NCBI GenBank assembly: GCA_044841755.1 | Contig: JAXOFM010000004.1 | Span: forward strand, 186,001 to 250,000 | Direction: 5' to 3' | DNA: 64,000 nucleotides | Origin: CAZAPO01 sp044841755 | GTDB lineage: Bacteria; Bacteroidota; Bacteroidia; Flavobacteriales; Flavobacteriaceae | Shown here: positions 32,809 to 43,600 of the stretch, piece by piece | Layout of the letters: each line of letters starts with the position of its first letter | Numbering within the stretch: position 1 is the stretch's first letter | Made by a program: the position numbers and the translations under genes | The notes under the pieces: generated by a model | The model's input: the letters and a program-made list of their open reading frames with translations, nothing else | What the model was told of the DNA's origin: nothing | Database searches by the model: none

Positions 32809-32991
32809 TTAACACCCTAATACACTATTTAACTCTTTGCCCTTCTTTCTGCTTTCGTTCCAATTATTTACTTGTAATGCTAATAATATTCCTATCATTA
32901 CTAACAAAACTTCACCAATACCCTATTTAATATCTCTAGAAGTTTTTCCTTTTCCCATGAGCTGCAATCTTAGTTTACGAAATATCTTCAT
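32809..32991 (-). pseudogene. Decayed DUF6090 gene
   Basis: From an ATG at 32991 the frame reads MKIFRKLRLQLMGKGKTSRDIK, then a TAG, then GIGEVLLVMIGILLALQVNN and WNESRKK, and stops shortly after. This is the DUF6090 N-terminus (compare FKYAIGEVVLVMVGILLALQ in the intact neighbours), with the Tyr of KYAIGE turned to a stop and the C-terminal 200 residues missing. It is the third copy of a local family. Confidence 0.85.
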
Positions 32992-33106
32992 TAGAATTTT
33001 CTTCTTTGTTTTCTTTTCTCATCTTTATATAACCAGTAACTAAACGTATTCCTAATCTGGCGAAAAGGATGATTGCAATTACCATTACGATGTCAAATCC
33101 GTTCAT
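32975..33106 (-). CDS. Small single-pass membrane protein (43 aa)
   Basis: ATG at 33106 opens a 43-codon frame: MNGFDIVMVIAIILFARLGI is a membrane helix, followed by a basic then acidic tail (YIKMRKENKEEN). It is too short for common ORF cut-offs. It overlaps the start of the decayed DUF6090 gene by 17 bp and lies 53 bp after the intact DUF6090 gene on the same strand. Hydrophobic pattern and positive-inside tail support a real gene; homology is not known to me. Confidence 0.5.
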   Translation of the reverse strand: MNGFDIVMVIAIILFARLGIRLVTGYIKMRKENKEENSNEDIS

Positions 33107-33159
33107 TTAGCTTTTTTTACAAGTTATAATTTTATTAAGACGCAATTACACATTTGGGT

Positions 33160-33873
33160 CTAATTTAACTCTTGGTTTATAGATTCGATAATTCTTTCTA
33201 ATAGTTTAATTACTTTTTTTATACGTTGGTAGCCACCATTATAGTTGTCTATGTTGAACCTTAAGTTATTAATTGCTACAGGATGGTCTTTCAGTACTTC
33301 AATATCTTTTAGAATAACATATTCTTTAAACTTCATTTCTTGTACTTCATTTTTCATGAAATCGACCCAATCCCTTCCAAATGCATTTTCTATATCTTCA
33401 ATTGACTTAGTTACATTTTTTGAATCATCATCATAATAGGTGCCAATGATAAAGCGAAGTTGCTTATTTGAGATAAGATCCAAACCTTTAGATTTAGCCA
33501 CTTCATAAGCATTTGTTAGTGGTTGAAACCGATCAAATTGAATAATATCACCTAACCAGTATTTTACACTATCTCTTTCATTTTGATTCCAACTGGCATT
33601 TAAGATCTTGTCGGTTGAGCTCAAGGCGCTTTCGAAATTACTTTTTATATCGGTTAGCGTGAGCTTGTCTTTAATGAGGTTGGCACGTATTTGCTCTAGA
33701 ATTTCTTTTTCGAAAGCTTGATTTTTGCGCTGTTCATTCCAGTTGTTGATTTGAAGTGCGATAAGAATACCAACTACTACTAGTACTATTTCACCAATAG
33801 CATATTTAAAGTACTTGCCCATTTTATTCCTTTCTAATAATGATTTGCGAATATGTCTAAAGAATTTAATCAT
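33160..33873 (-). CDS. DUF6090 family protein (1)
   Basis: 237 residues. The N-terminus has the family layout: a basic amphipathic start (MIKFFRHIRKSLLERNKMG), the helix YAIGEIVLVVVGILIALQ, then NNWNEQRK and a long soluble, mostly helical part. DUF6090 proteins are frequent in Flavobacteriaceae, often in tandem, with unknown function. It overlaps the upstream DUF6090 gene by 8 bp, so both are translated from one mRNA. Confidence 0.85.
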   Translation of the reverse strand: MIKFFRHIRKSLLERNKMGKYFKYAIGEIVLVVVGILIALQINNWNEQRKNQAFEKEILEQIRANLIKDKLTLTDIKSNFESALSSTDKILNASWNQNERDSVKYWLGDIIQFDRFQPLTNAYEVAKSKGLDLISNKQLRFIIGTYYDDDSKNVTKSIEDIENAFGRDWVDFMKNEVQEMKFKEYVILKDIEVLKDHPVAINNLRFNIDNYNGGYQRIKKVIKLLERIIESINQELN

Positions 33874-34678
33874 CGGGGATATTTAATTCTTCACCTATTT
33901 TTTTATACAATTCTTCAAGAATTTGAATAGCAGATTGGTAACGGTTGTATTTAAAGTTTCTGTATCTAAACGCTTGTCTCAATAAAACTTGAAATTCTGA
34001 ACTCTTTTTAAGTGCTTCAAAATCATTAGGGACATAACCTTGATATACATCAAAATTTCTTCCTTCGAAAGAATCGGTATAAGGATATTCAAATTTGTAT
34101 TCATATAATTCGAATGTATATTTTAACGTGGAATCCTTATTTACACCAAAATTTTTATGGTAAAAGTCATTAAAAAATTCTTCCAGGTCAGGATAAAACG
34201 GGTTTTCCTTACTAATTCTGGGTAACATAAACTCAAAAACATTTTGAGTTCTATTACGTATACTATCATTGCTAATTAAGTCGAGTCCTTCTTTTCTCAA
34301 CACATTATAGGCCGAGGTTATAGGATACATATATTCGTCTCTAATAAGCCAATGGAAATCAAAACACATGGTATCATTATACTTAAGATCTTTGTCGATA
34401 TATTCGACGATGTTAAGGTGACTTTCAATTCCTTTTTTTAGAACATCTTTATCACCTCTAAGATCATTCAGCATGCTTCCTAAGTCTTCTTTAAGTTGTA
34501 AAAGTACCGTTTTTTCAAGCTGCTTTTTTGCTCTAGTATTATTCCAGTTATTAACCTGCAATGCTAATAAAATACCAACCATTACAAGTACAACTTCACC
34601 AATAGCATACTTAAAATACTTTGAGGTGTCATTTTTCATTACTAGCTCTTGACGAATAGATTTAAAAAACTTGATCAT
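33866..34678 (-). CDS. DUF6090 family protein (2)
   Basis: 270 residues; N-terminal MIKFFKSIRQELVMKND, membrane helix YAIGEVVLVMVGILLALQ and NNWNNTRA. The C-terminal part is helical and more acidic than that of its neighbour. It starts 5 bp after the S9 peptidase gene, suggesting that the DUF6090 pair is the tail of the peptidase operon. The function is unknown. Confidence 0.85.
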   Translation of the reverse strand: MIKFFKSIRQELVMKNDTSKYFKYAIGEVVLVMVGILLALQVNNWNNTRAKKQLEKTVLLQLKEDLGSMLNDLRGDKDVLKKGIESHLNIVEYIDKDLKYNDTMCFDFHWLIRDEYMYPITSAYNVLRKEGLDLISNDSIRNRTQNVFEFMLPRISKENPFYPDLEEFFNDFYHKNFGVNKDSTLKYTFELYEYKFEYPYTDSFEGRNFDVYQGYVPNDFEALKKSSEFQVLLRQAFRYRNFKYNRYQSAIQILEELYKKIGEELNIPDD

Positions 34679-34683
34679 GAAAA

Positions 34684-37380
34684 CTACTCCTTGATCACTC
34701 TAATACCAACATTCTTACTATCGATCATGCTATCATCATTAGCATCATAAAAATCATAAGCGCTATAACCATAAACTCCATTTGAGTAATACTCTGCAAT
34801 GTTTCCGCCTAAGTCATAAACAACGGCATCTCCTACTTTTGTTGACTTTTTCTTTCCTACCTTTTTGTAAAGAATGGTATTTAATTCCTTAAGTTTTTCT
34901 CGAAGCATTGGTACTTCATCTTTTGTAATAGCATATCCAGCCCAATAATTAAGCGTTAATTCTTTAGCGCCAATTTTATGTGCTTTTTTATGCAAACTCT
35001 TAGCTTCTTTCTCATTTGGTAAACGATAGGTGTCTCCTGTTTTTTCAGAAAGCCATTTTACATAAGCTTCAGCATCTTTGCGACTTACTTCAGCTGGATA
35101 GTTATCAATGCCTGCTTCAAATTCAAAATCAGTTTTGAAAGCTTGGAACTGCGCATTTGTAACTTCAAATCTCCCAATAGAAGTCGAATCCTTCTTTATT
35201 GCCAGAGTTTCAGGAACCAATACCCCATTTTTCATTTCACCAAATAAACCATCTACACTTTTGGCTTCCTGAATTTTAAGTAATTCGTCTAATGGACTTC
35301 CCTTTTTAAAGGCTTCATTTTTTGTTGAAGGTTTATTGAATAAGTAGGTGTCTATCCATTGTAACTCTTCTTTCATTTTACGCAACTGATGTGTTATTTT
35401 TCCAAGGCCATGAGGTTGTCCCGGGAACCAAAGAAATCTAACTGGAGTATCACCTGATTGCTGAAGTCCCCTAAAATATTCCCAACCTTGATCACGAGGT
35501 ACAGCACGATCTTCACTTCCGTGGAAAATTATAGTTGGTGTTTTTATTTTTTCAATTTCGAATATTGGTGATTTAATGATGTAATTTTCATTATAGTACT
35601 TTCCGTTAGTATCATCCCAAGGGTTTCCTCCAAAGTATTGACGATCAAAACTTACTCCAAAACGACAGGTGCCATAATCAGACGTCCAGTTTACATCACC
35701 TGCTCCAGGTGCTGCTACTTTAAACATATCTGGGTATCGAACAGTAAGCATTGTGGTAATGATAGCTCCGTTTGACCATCCCATGGTTCCCATTTGATTT
35801 TTATCTATTTTTCCTTCTTTGTCTAAAACATCTATAGCTTTTATGATGTCCTCCATTTCAGGCTCATAGTAATTACCTTTAATACTTTCAACAAATTTCA
35901 ACCCGTGATTAGATGAGCCATGATAGTTTGGTTTCAAAATAAACATGCCTCGTTGTGCAAGAAGATGAGGATATGTACTCCAGCGATCGCTAAACATATC
36001 TAAATCTGCACCAGCAGGACCTCCATGAATAGACAGCATTAAAGGATAGCTTTTACCTTCTTGATAGTTTTCTGGATACACAAGAATTCCCGTTACTTCA
36101 TCACCATTATATCCTTTCCAGACCATGACTTCAGTTTTTGCTAACCCCTTTTTACGAAGTTTTTTGTTAAGCTCAACAATTTCCTTTTCGTTTGAGAACT
36201 TATTACCATCCAAATCAGCTATTAGAAAACTAGGAAGTTTTGAAGCAGTAGAGTAGGTGTAAATTACTTTTTTACCATCTTCTGAAACTGTAATTATCGA
36301 GGTGTGATCGTTTTTGTCTCCTAAATTTATATTTGATTTACTCCAAGAATTTGAATTTTTCTTATAGTATGCCAACCTTAAAGTGGCTTTATTGGCAAGA
36401 GAAGCAATTAAGTTGTTTCCAACTACGGTATAACCACGACCAAGCCCTAGATCCCATCTTAAATTTACTTTTTTGAAGCTATGAGAAGCAAGTGTATAGT
36501 AATAAGCTTCTTGAATCCCGGAACCATTCCATTGAGGGTCAGAAGAAGTGGTGCTTAGAAAATAAAAGCCTTTATTATCATTAGTAAATTCAACAGCATA
36601 CATTGGTTGTCCTAGACCAGATTCAATTTTTTTAATGTTTCCCGTCTCAAGATTTTTTAAATAATGGTAAGGGTCATGTTCAGAATCCGCCGCATAGCTT
36701 CTGCTGCGTTGCACACTATAAAATAGCCACTTTCCATCTTTTGATATTTGGTAACCGCTTAACGGCTTTTTGTTGTTGGTCAATCGTTTTATGGATTTAG
36801 TTTTTATGTCATATGAATACACATGGTTTGGACGCCAATGCATGGAGTCTTCAACTACAATAACATTATCTTTTTTTTCGGCTAATTCTTGTTCATATAA
36901 CGTTTTTCCGTCATGAGATTGAAAGAGTAGTGTATTTTTATCTTTCCATCTTATTCCAGAAATTCCATTCTTAAATTCTTTTTCTTTTTTGGCTTCTCCA
37001 CCATAAATGCTTAAGCTCCAAAGTTTATTGCCTTTATCTCGAGAAGATAAAAAGTAAATATGTTCGCCGTCCCTGGAAAACATTGGACTGTAATCGTTAT
37101 CCTCACCATTTGTAAGTTGAATGGTTTTATATTTACCATCTTTAACCATATCTAATCGAGTTAAATAAATATCAGAAACTGTACGATCTTTAGATTTTAC
37201 AGCTTTACGTTTGGTCCAGACAACCATATTACTATTTGGTGAAAAGGACACGGAACCCATAGTTTCACGACTAATAACATCCTCTGGGGTCCAACGTGAT
37301 GGATCATTCTTTTTTTCTTGTGAGAATGATGTGGTTATGAATAAGACAAAAATTCCGGTAACAAAAAGTTTAAGTTTCAT
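34684..37380 (-). CDS. S9 prolyl-oligopeptidase with C-terminal FGE-like domain
   Basis: 898 residues with a signal peptide (IFVLFITTSFSQ). After a beta-propeller (about 30-400) comes an alpha/beta hydrolase with the S9 triad: Ser in GTMGWSNGAIITT, Asp in HGSEDRAVPRD, His in GQPHGL. The chain then continues past the usual end of S9 peptidases: residues about 690-898 resemble a formylglycine-generating-enzyme/SUMF fold (IGRFEVTNAQFQAF, YPAEVSRKDAEAYVKWLSE, TYRLPNEKEA, GGNIAEYYSNG, NVGIRVIKE). It probably digests peptides in the periplasm; the added domain may be a binding module rather than an oxidase, as no Cys pair is obvious. In line with two tricorn-like proteases. Confidence 0.85.
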   Translation of the reverse strand: MKLKLFVTGIFVLFITTSFSQEKKNDPSRWTPEDVISRETMGSVSFSPNSNMVVWTKRKAVKSKDRTVSDIYLTRLDMVKDGKYKTIQLTNGEDNDYSPMFSRDGEHIYFLSSRDKGNKLWSLSIYGGEAKKEKEFKNGISGIRWKDKNTLLFQSHDGKTLYEQELAEKKDNVIVVEDSMHWRPNHVYSYDIKTKSIKRLTNNKKPLSGYQISKDGKWLFYSVQRSRSYAADSEHDPYHYLKNLETGNIKKIESGLGQPMYAVEFTNDNKGFYFLSTTSSDPQWNGSGIQEAYYYTLASHSFKKVNLRWDLGLGRGYTVVGNNLIASLANKATLRLAYYKKNSNSWSKSNINLGDKNDHTSIITVSEDGKKVIYTYSTASKLPSFLIADLDGNKFSNEKEIVELNKKLRKKGLAKTEVMVWKGYNGDEVTGILVYPENYQEGKSYPLMLSIHGGPAGADLDMFSDRWSTYPHLLAQRGMFILKPNYHGSSNHGLKFVESIKGNYYEPEMEDIIKAIDVLDKEGKIDKNQMGTMGWSNGAIITTMLTVRYPDMFKVAAPGAGDVNWTSDYGTCRFGVSFDRQYFGGNPWDDTNGKYYNENYIIKSPIFEIEKIKTPTIIFHGSEDRAVPRDQGWEYFRGLQQSGDTPVRFLWFPGQPHGLGKITHQLRKMKEELQWIDTYLFNKPSTKNEAFKKGSPLDELLKIQEAKSVDGLFGEMKNGVLVPETLAIKKDSTSIGRFEVTNAQFQAFKTDFEFEAGIDNYPAEVSRKDAEAYVKWLSEKTGDTYRLPNEKEAKSLHKKAHKIGAKELTLNYWAGYAITKDEVPMLREKLKELNTILYKKVGKKKSTKVGDAVVYDLGGNIAEYYSNGVYGYSAYDFYDANDDSMIDSKNVGIRVIKE

Positions 37381-37403
37381 TTCAATTATTTTTCTAAAGA
37401 TTT

Positions 37404-40400
37404 TTAGTTGTTTTTAGGTTTAGCTGGTGTTGAGAATTTAGGAGGTGTTACTTTTTTATTGCTCTGACTACTCAATTGTTTTAATAATTCTTGAACAGCA
37501 CGTTCAAGCTGCGGATCACCACCCTTACTTAATGATTTTGCATCTTGTCGTACTTCAATATCTGGAGCTACACCTTCATTTTCAGCAATCCATTTGTTAT
37601 TGATTGGATCGAAAACAGCATTGTCTGGAGCGGTTAAATAACCACCATCAATTAGGCCATAATGCACTGAAGATTTTACTAGTCCCCCCCAAGTAGTAGC
37701 ACCAATAAGTTTACCAGCTTTTTGTTGACGGAAAACCCAAGGAAAGAAATCACCGCCTGAACCAGCTAACTCATTTATAAGTAATACTTTAGGTCCTAAT
37801 ATTCCTGCTGGAAGTTGCATAGGTTTTCCATTCGGAACTTCATTAGTCAGTCCAGCTCTTAAACTTCTGGTCATAAGATCGACCATATAGTCATCAAGTA
37901 AACCACCACCATTAAAGCGCTCGTCGATAACAGCTCCTAATTTATCCTGTTGTGCAAAATAATATCTGTTGAAAGATACGAATCCACCACCTCCAGTATT
38001 CGGTACCCAGATATAGGCCAATTTGCCATTTGATAGCTCATCAACGCGTCTTCTATTGTCTTCAACCCAAGTACGTTGTCTAAGTCCATTTTCACTTCTA
38101 ATTGGTTTTACGGTTTCTTTCCAAGCTCCTTGAAAATTTGATTCATCATTAATATGAAGTGTAGTTTGCTTACCTTTTGTACCATCCAAAAATTCAAAAA
38201 TATTATCTGATGCGGTAAGTTGTTTTCCATTAACGCCAACAATATAATTTCCTTCTTTTATGTTGAATGCAGGTTGATCAAGTGGACCGAATAATCCTGG
38301 ATTCCAACTTTCTGTGGTATAAATACGTTTAATTTGCCAACCATTATTCTTAATTTCAAAATCTGCTCCAAGTAACCCAACTTCGTTCTGGTCAATCGAT
38401 GGATATTCTCCACCTCCAACGAAGCTATGACCTACAGAAAGTTCACCATTCATTTGATCCAGGATATAGGTAAGATCTGCTCTATGTTTAATATAAGGAA
38501 CTAGAGGAGCATAACGTTTATACACTATATCCCAATCACGACCATGCATATCAGGATCGTAGAAAAAATCTCTTTCATATCTCCAGGCTTCTTCAAATAT
38601 TTGTTTCCACTCAACACCATAATCAAGTTTCATATTAAGATCTGGTTTGATTGTTTTACCATCTTTACCACTACTACCAGTAGTCTTCATGAGTTTCCAA
38701 CTTCCTCTAACTCTTGCTAACATTTGTTTACCATCGGAAGAGATAGATACGTTCCCGGCACCTGAAACAAATTCTTTGGCTTCATTATCATCAAGTTTGT
38801 ATTTATGAATCGTAACCCCTGGATTTCCAGAACCATATTCTCCTAAAAAAGCCACTCCTTTGGGACCTGATATTATGAATCTATAATTTTTTGGACCTCC
38901 TGACAGAGCAAGAATGCGCCTAGAAATATTATCAAAATCAATGGTCATTCCTTTTGGTTCTTCTTTTTTCGACTTATCCTCCTCTTTTTTAGAATCTTCT
39001 TTCTTCTTTTCCTCTTCCTCATCACTCTTTAATTTAAAAGGAGATTGATCATCATTCTTAAGATTGACAACATAAGCAGCATATTCTGGATTTGCCGTCA
39101 TAGCACTTGTATTTGCCCATCCAGAACCTAAAGCAACTTCAGTACTTGCAAGAAAATAAAGATGCTCTTTATCTTTATCCCAAGCCGGTGAGAAGGAGTC
39201 GGCAAACGGATCTGTAATTGCATGTACCTTGTTTTTATCAAGGGACCAAAGCATAACTTGTCTGAAATTATTGGTTCCGGATTTTACATAGGCTATCCAT
39301 TTTGAATCTGGTGACCATGTAATACCTAATCTACCTCTTTCAAGGTTATTTCCCCCAACATCGGCAGTTGTAATTTTGTTGGTTTCTAAATTAACAACTT
39401 GCAGGCGTACATCATCATCAACAAATGCTATGTGTTTCCCATCAGGAGACCAAGCAGGTTCCCAAGCCATTTTTGATGCTCCAATAGAGATAACTTTCTT
39501 TATGCTGGATCCATCTTGAGATGCTAAAATGAGCTCATAGCCATTTCCTGATTTATCACTAAACCATGCTACTTGATTTCCTTTAGGAGACCAAAGAGGA
39601 GCTCTATCTGCTGCACTTACACTATTCGAGATATTTCTTGAATCACCGTTTTCAACAGGTACGGTAAAAATATCACCTCTTGAAGCCATAATAACTCGTT
39701 TTCCTGTTGGAGATAAGGAAGCACTTCCTGCTGATCTTGTGACATCCTTCCATTTTACTTGAGCCCAAGGAAAATCACCAACCACACTTATGTTTATTTG
39801 CTTCGAACTGTTATCAGTTAAATCCATTAAGTGTAAATACCCATCGCGTTCATAAATTATTTTGTTATTATGACCAGCTATTGATTTAATGTCTGATCCT
39901 TTGAATTTAGTTACTTGTTCTAAAGCAGTATTATCAGGATTATAAGACCAGATATTCATTACATAGTCGCGATCTGATAAGAAGTAAATAGTATTTTTTA
40001 ACCAAATTGGTTTTATGTCAGTCGTTTTTTCATTTGGTAGAAGAGTCTCGTTTTGAGAATTGAGGTCCAAGATTACCAAAGGTGTATTTTGCCCTCCTCT
40101 ATATGCTCGCCATTCAACATCCCAACGATCCATTCTGTCAATGATCATTTTTTTACCATTAGCATTATAAGCACCAGAAGTACTCCATTGTTCAGTCAAC
40201 TTAGTTGCAGGACCTCCATTTTTTGAAATTGTCCATAATCGATCAAAACTTGTTGGTGCCGTATTTCTTGTTGATGCAAATAAAATACGTGAACCATCAT
40301 TAGTCCAACCACGAACTCTATCTGTATTAGGGTGCCATGTAATTTGTTTAGCTTCTCCACCCTCTGTAGGAACTACAAAAACATCACTTGATCCTTTTCT

Positions 40401-40643
40401 GTTTGATGTAAATGCAATCCATTTTCCGTCAGGAGAGAAATGTGGATCTCGCTCAACTGCAGCAGTACTTGTAATTCTTTTGACATTTGTACCATCAATA
40501 TTTGAGGTCCAAATATCACTTCCGTAACAAAACACAATTTTTGAATCATTTATATCTGGTTGACGTAAAAGTCTAGTGCCTTGTGCTACAATTGTATAAC
40601 TAAAGGCGAGTGTGATAAGTGTTGTAAACAGTGTTCTTTTCAT
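37404..40643 (-). CDS. Tricorn-like S41 protease (1)
   Basis: 1079 residues, signal peptide, a WD40/PD40-type propeller of about 550 residues (repeated FSPDGKWIAFTS-like units), a Lys/Glu-rich linker (EEEEKKKEDSKKEEDKSKK), then a tricorn core, a PDZ region and an S41 serine-protease domain with LAGSGGDFFPWVFRQ carrying the nucleophile and DERFNGGGLLDDY. Works on oligopeptides, presumably in the periplasm. It is a paralogue of the 1082-residue protein at 43908 and follows the BNR protein by 3 bp. Confidence 0.9.
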   Translation of the reverse strand: MKRTLFTTLITLAFSYTIVAQGTRLLRQPDINDSKIVFCYGSDIWTSNIDGTNVKRITSTAAVERDPHFSPDGKWIAFTSNRKGSSDVFVVPTEGGEAKQITWHPNTDRVRGWTNDGSRILFASTRNTAPTSFDRLWTISKNGGPATKLTEQWSTSGAYNANGKKMIIDRMDRWDVEWRAYRGGQNTPLVILDLNSQNETLLPNEKTTDIKPIWLKNTIYFLSDRDYVMNIWSYNPDNTALEQVTKFKGSDIKSIAGHNNKIIYERDGYLHLMDLTDNSSKQINISVVGDFPWAQVKWKDVTRSAGSASLSPTGKRVIMASRGDIFTVPVENGDSRNISNSVSAADRAPLWSPKGNQVAWFSDKSGNGYELILASQDGSSIKKVISIGASKMAWEPAWSPDGKHIAFVDDDVRLQVVNLETNKITTADVGGNNLERGRLGITWSPDSKWIAYVKSGTNNFRQVMLWSLDKNKVHAITDPFADSFSPAWDKDKEHLYFLASTEVALGSGWANTSAMTANPEYAAYVVNLKNDDQSPFKLKSDEEEEKKKEDSKKEEDKSKKEEPKGMTIDFDNISRRILALSGGPKNYRFIISGPKGVAFLGEYGSGNPGVTIHKYKLDDNEAKEFVSGAGNVSISSDGKQMLARVRGSWKLMKTTGSSGKDGKTIKPDLNMKLDYGVEWKQIFEEAWRYERDFFYDPDMHGRDWDIVYKRYAPLVPYIKHRADLTYILDQMNGELSVGHSFVGGGEYPSIDQNEVGLLGADFEIKNNGWQIKRIYTTESWNPGLFGPLDQPAFNIKEGNYIVGVNGKQLTASDNIFEFLDGTKGKQTTLHINDESNFQGAWKETVKPIRSENGLRQRTWVEDNRRRVDELSNGKLAYIWVPNTGGGGFVSFNRYYFAQQDKLGAVIDERFNGGGLLDDYMVDLMTRSLRAGLTNEVPNGKPMQLPAGILGPKVLLINELAGSGGDFFPWVFRQQKAGKLIGATTWGGLVKSSVHYGLIDGGYLTAPDNAVFDPINNKWIAENEGVAPDIEVRQDAKSLSKGGDPQLERAVQELLKQLSSQSNKKVTPPKFSTPAKPKNN

Positions 40644-40646
40644 AGT

Positions 40647-43600
40647 TTAGTTTTTGATTATTAATGCAGGTAAGTTTAAGTTTTTAAATTGATTATTATA
40701 ATTAGCCATTTCTGTATTTATAATAGCATCGCGATCATTTTTGAACGTAGTCCAAGTTGCAAGTAGATCATTAAGTAGTTCTTTTGCACCCTCAGTTACC
40801 TTTGGCTCTGCTACGTCAACAAATCCTTTTAAGTGCATCAACTTTGCACTAAGTTTATTGTTGAAGTTAATAACGTCTTGAAAGGTTTTTTGATCCGGTT
40901 GAATAAGGTTTCGTTCCCAAGTTTCAATGCGTTTAATGAGTTCTTTTCCTTTATCCAAAAGATCTTTTGCATCTTCATTATCCTTTAAAAGTTTTGCATA
41001 TCCTTCTAATTGAGATTTTGCAGAACGCATATTATTTACGCTTTCATGAATGTCTTTGATAGCATCTTCAATTTGCCCAAGAACCTTTTGTTGCTCATCA
41101 ATATCAGCTTTTGAAGCTTTTACTTTTGGGTTTTGTAAAACAGTGGCTACGATTTCTGCTGTATTTTCACCTAAGCTTAACCTTAAAGTATAATCTCCTG
41201 GAGGAACTGTTGAACCAGAATAATCACCAAAAACAAACACATTGTCAACCGCTGGTAGTGGATCTTTGGAGAAATTCCAGGTAAAACGATTATATCCTTT
41301 TTTAGCTGGTAGTACTTGTGGTCTTGATGGGCCACCTGGCCATGATTTAAACCCTTTTGGTTTTTTACTAGAAATATTTCTAATCACTTTTCCATTTTGA
41401 AGTACTTCTAATTTTAGCTTTAATGAATCTGGTTTTTCAGCCAAGTAATAGTCGAAGGTCACACCAGTTTTCGGATTTGTTCCAACTCCTGGAGTATTGG
41501 TTGTACTTCCTCCAAAAATTAGGTAAGAATCTTTAGGTTTAAAAATGTTTACTTCTTGTTTTTCTGTTTTTACATTTTGAATAGGAGCTAAGTCGTCTAA
41601 AATCCAAAATGACCTTCCAGCTGTTGCAGCTACTAAGTCATTATCTTGAATATAAAGATCGTTAATAGGAACTACTGGAAGATTCAATTGTAACTTTTGC
41701 CAGTTTTGTCCATCATCAAAGGATACGTAAAGACCTGTTTCAGTTCCAGCATATAATAATCCCTTTATGTTTTTGTCTTCTCTAACTACACGAACAAATC
41801 CGTGAGGATCGTCAAACCCATCAGTAATTTTTGTCCAAGTTTCTCCATAATTTGTGGTTTTATATACGTATGGTTTTAAATCTTGGAATTTGTAGCGCAT
41901 TACAGCAACATACGCCGTTGCAGGATCATGAGGTGAAACTTCAATGCTATTGATAATACCTTCATTTATTCCTTTCATGGTAATGTTTGCCCATGATTGT
42001 CCGCCATTTTTAGTAATATGCAGTAATCCGTCGTCAGAACCAGCGTAGAGAACACCTTCTTCATGTGGAGATTCAACCAAATACATGATTGTGTTATAGT
42101 TTTCGCCGCCAGCACCTTCGTTAGTATATGGTCTTCCACCTGGACCATGTTTACTTTCATCGTTTCTTGTAAGATCTGGACTTACTACATCCCAACTGTT
42201 TCCTCCATCTTGAGTCTTAAAAACAACATTTCCTGCATGATAAATGGTATTTCTGTCATGTGGAGAACTAATAATTGGAGCGTTCCAATTGTATCTGTAT
42301 TTAAAATCTTTAGGAAGCACACCTAAACCTAATTCTGGATAAGCTTTGATAGGTTTTCCTTCACGAGAACCAGCAATCCATTTTTCGATAATTCCTTGGT
42401 AGCATCCACCATAAACCACTTCTGGGTTGTCAGGATCGAAAGCAAGATATGCACTTTCACAACCAGCAACCGAATACCAATCCTTCCAATCAATACCGAA
42501 ATCGTTGGTACGACTAGTGATGGCAATTGCAGAATTATCTTGCTGTCCTCCATATACATTATAAGGAACCAAATTATCGGTAATTACTCTATAGAATTGT
42601 GAAGTAGGTTGGTTTTGCTGTGTGCTCCAACTTCTTCCACCATTATGTGAAATATTTGCTCCACCATCATTAGAGTTAATCATTATTTGGTTATTATTTG
42701 GGTTGATCCATAGATGATGGTTGTCACCATGAGGAACAGGAACATTACTAAATGATCTTCCTCCGTCTATAGATTTCATAACAGGAGCATTTAAAACATA
42801 AACAATGTTCTCGTTTTGAGGATCAGCAAAAATCTCCATGTAGTACCAAGAACGGGCAATATTTACTCTATTTGAATTTACTTGTGTCCATTTTTTTCCT
42901 GCATCATCTGAACGATAAACACCTCCTTTTTTACCCTCAGCTTCTATAACAGCAAATACTCGATTAGAATTTGCTCTAGATACTGAAATTCCAGATTTAC
43001 CAAACTCTTTTGGTAAACCACCTTCCATTTTTTTCCAAGTATCACCACCATCCGTTGACTTATATAATCCAGATTTGTCACCACCAGATTCCATAGTCCA
43101 AGGGTAACGAGCGTGTTGCCACATAGAAGCATATAAAATTCTTGGGTTATTCATATCCATTGATAATGAAGAAGCTCCAGTTCTGTCATTTACATAAAGT
43201 ACTTTTTTCCAGTTTTTTCCACCATCAGTAGAACGATAAACTCCACGTTCTTCTGTTGGACCATATTGCGCACCTTGAGCGGTTACGTATATTATATTAG
43301 GATTTGTTGGATGAATGATAACGTCAGAAATATGACGTGAATTATCCAATCCAATATGTTTCCATGTTTTTCCCGCATCTGTCGATTTATAAACTCCATC
43401 ACCCATAGATGTCATTACACCTCTAGCTGCATGTTCACCCATTCCTACAACAACTACATTTGGATCGCTTTCTGCAACGGCAATTGCTCCGACAGTTCCT
43501 GTTTTGAAGAAACCATCAGATATGTTCTTCCATGTAATTCCGTCGTCAGTAGTTTTCCAAACTCCTCCACCTGTGGTTCCCATGTAATAGGTGTGCTGTT

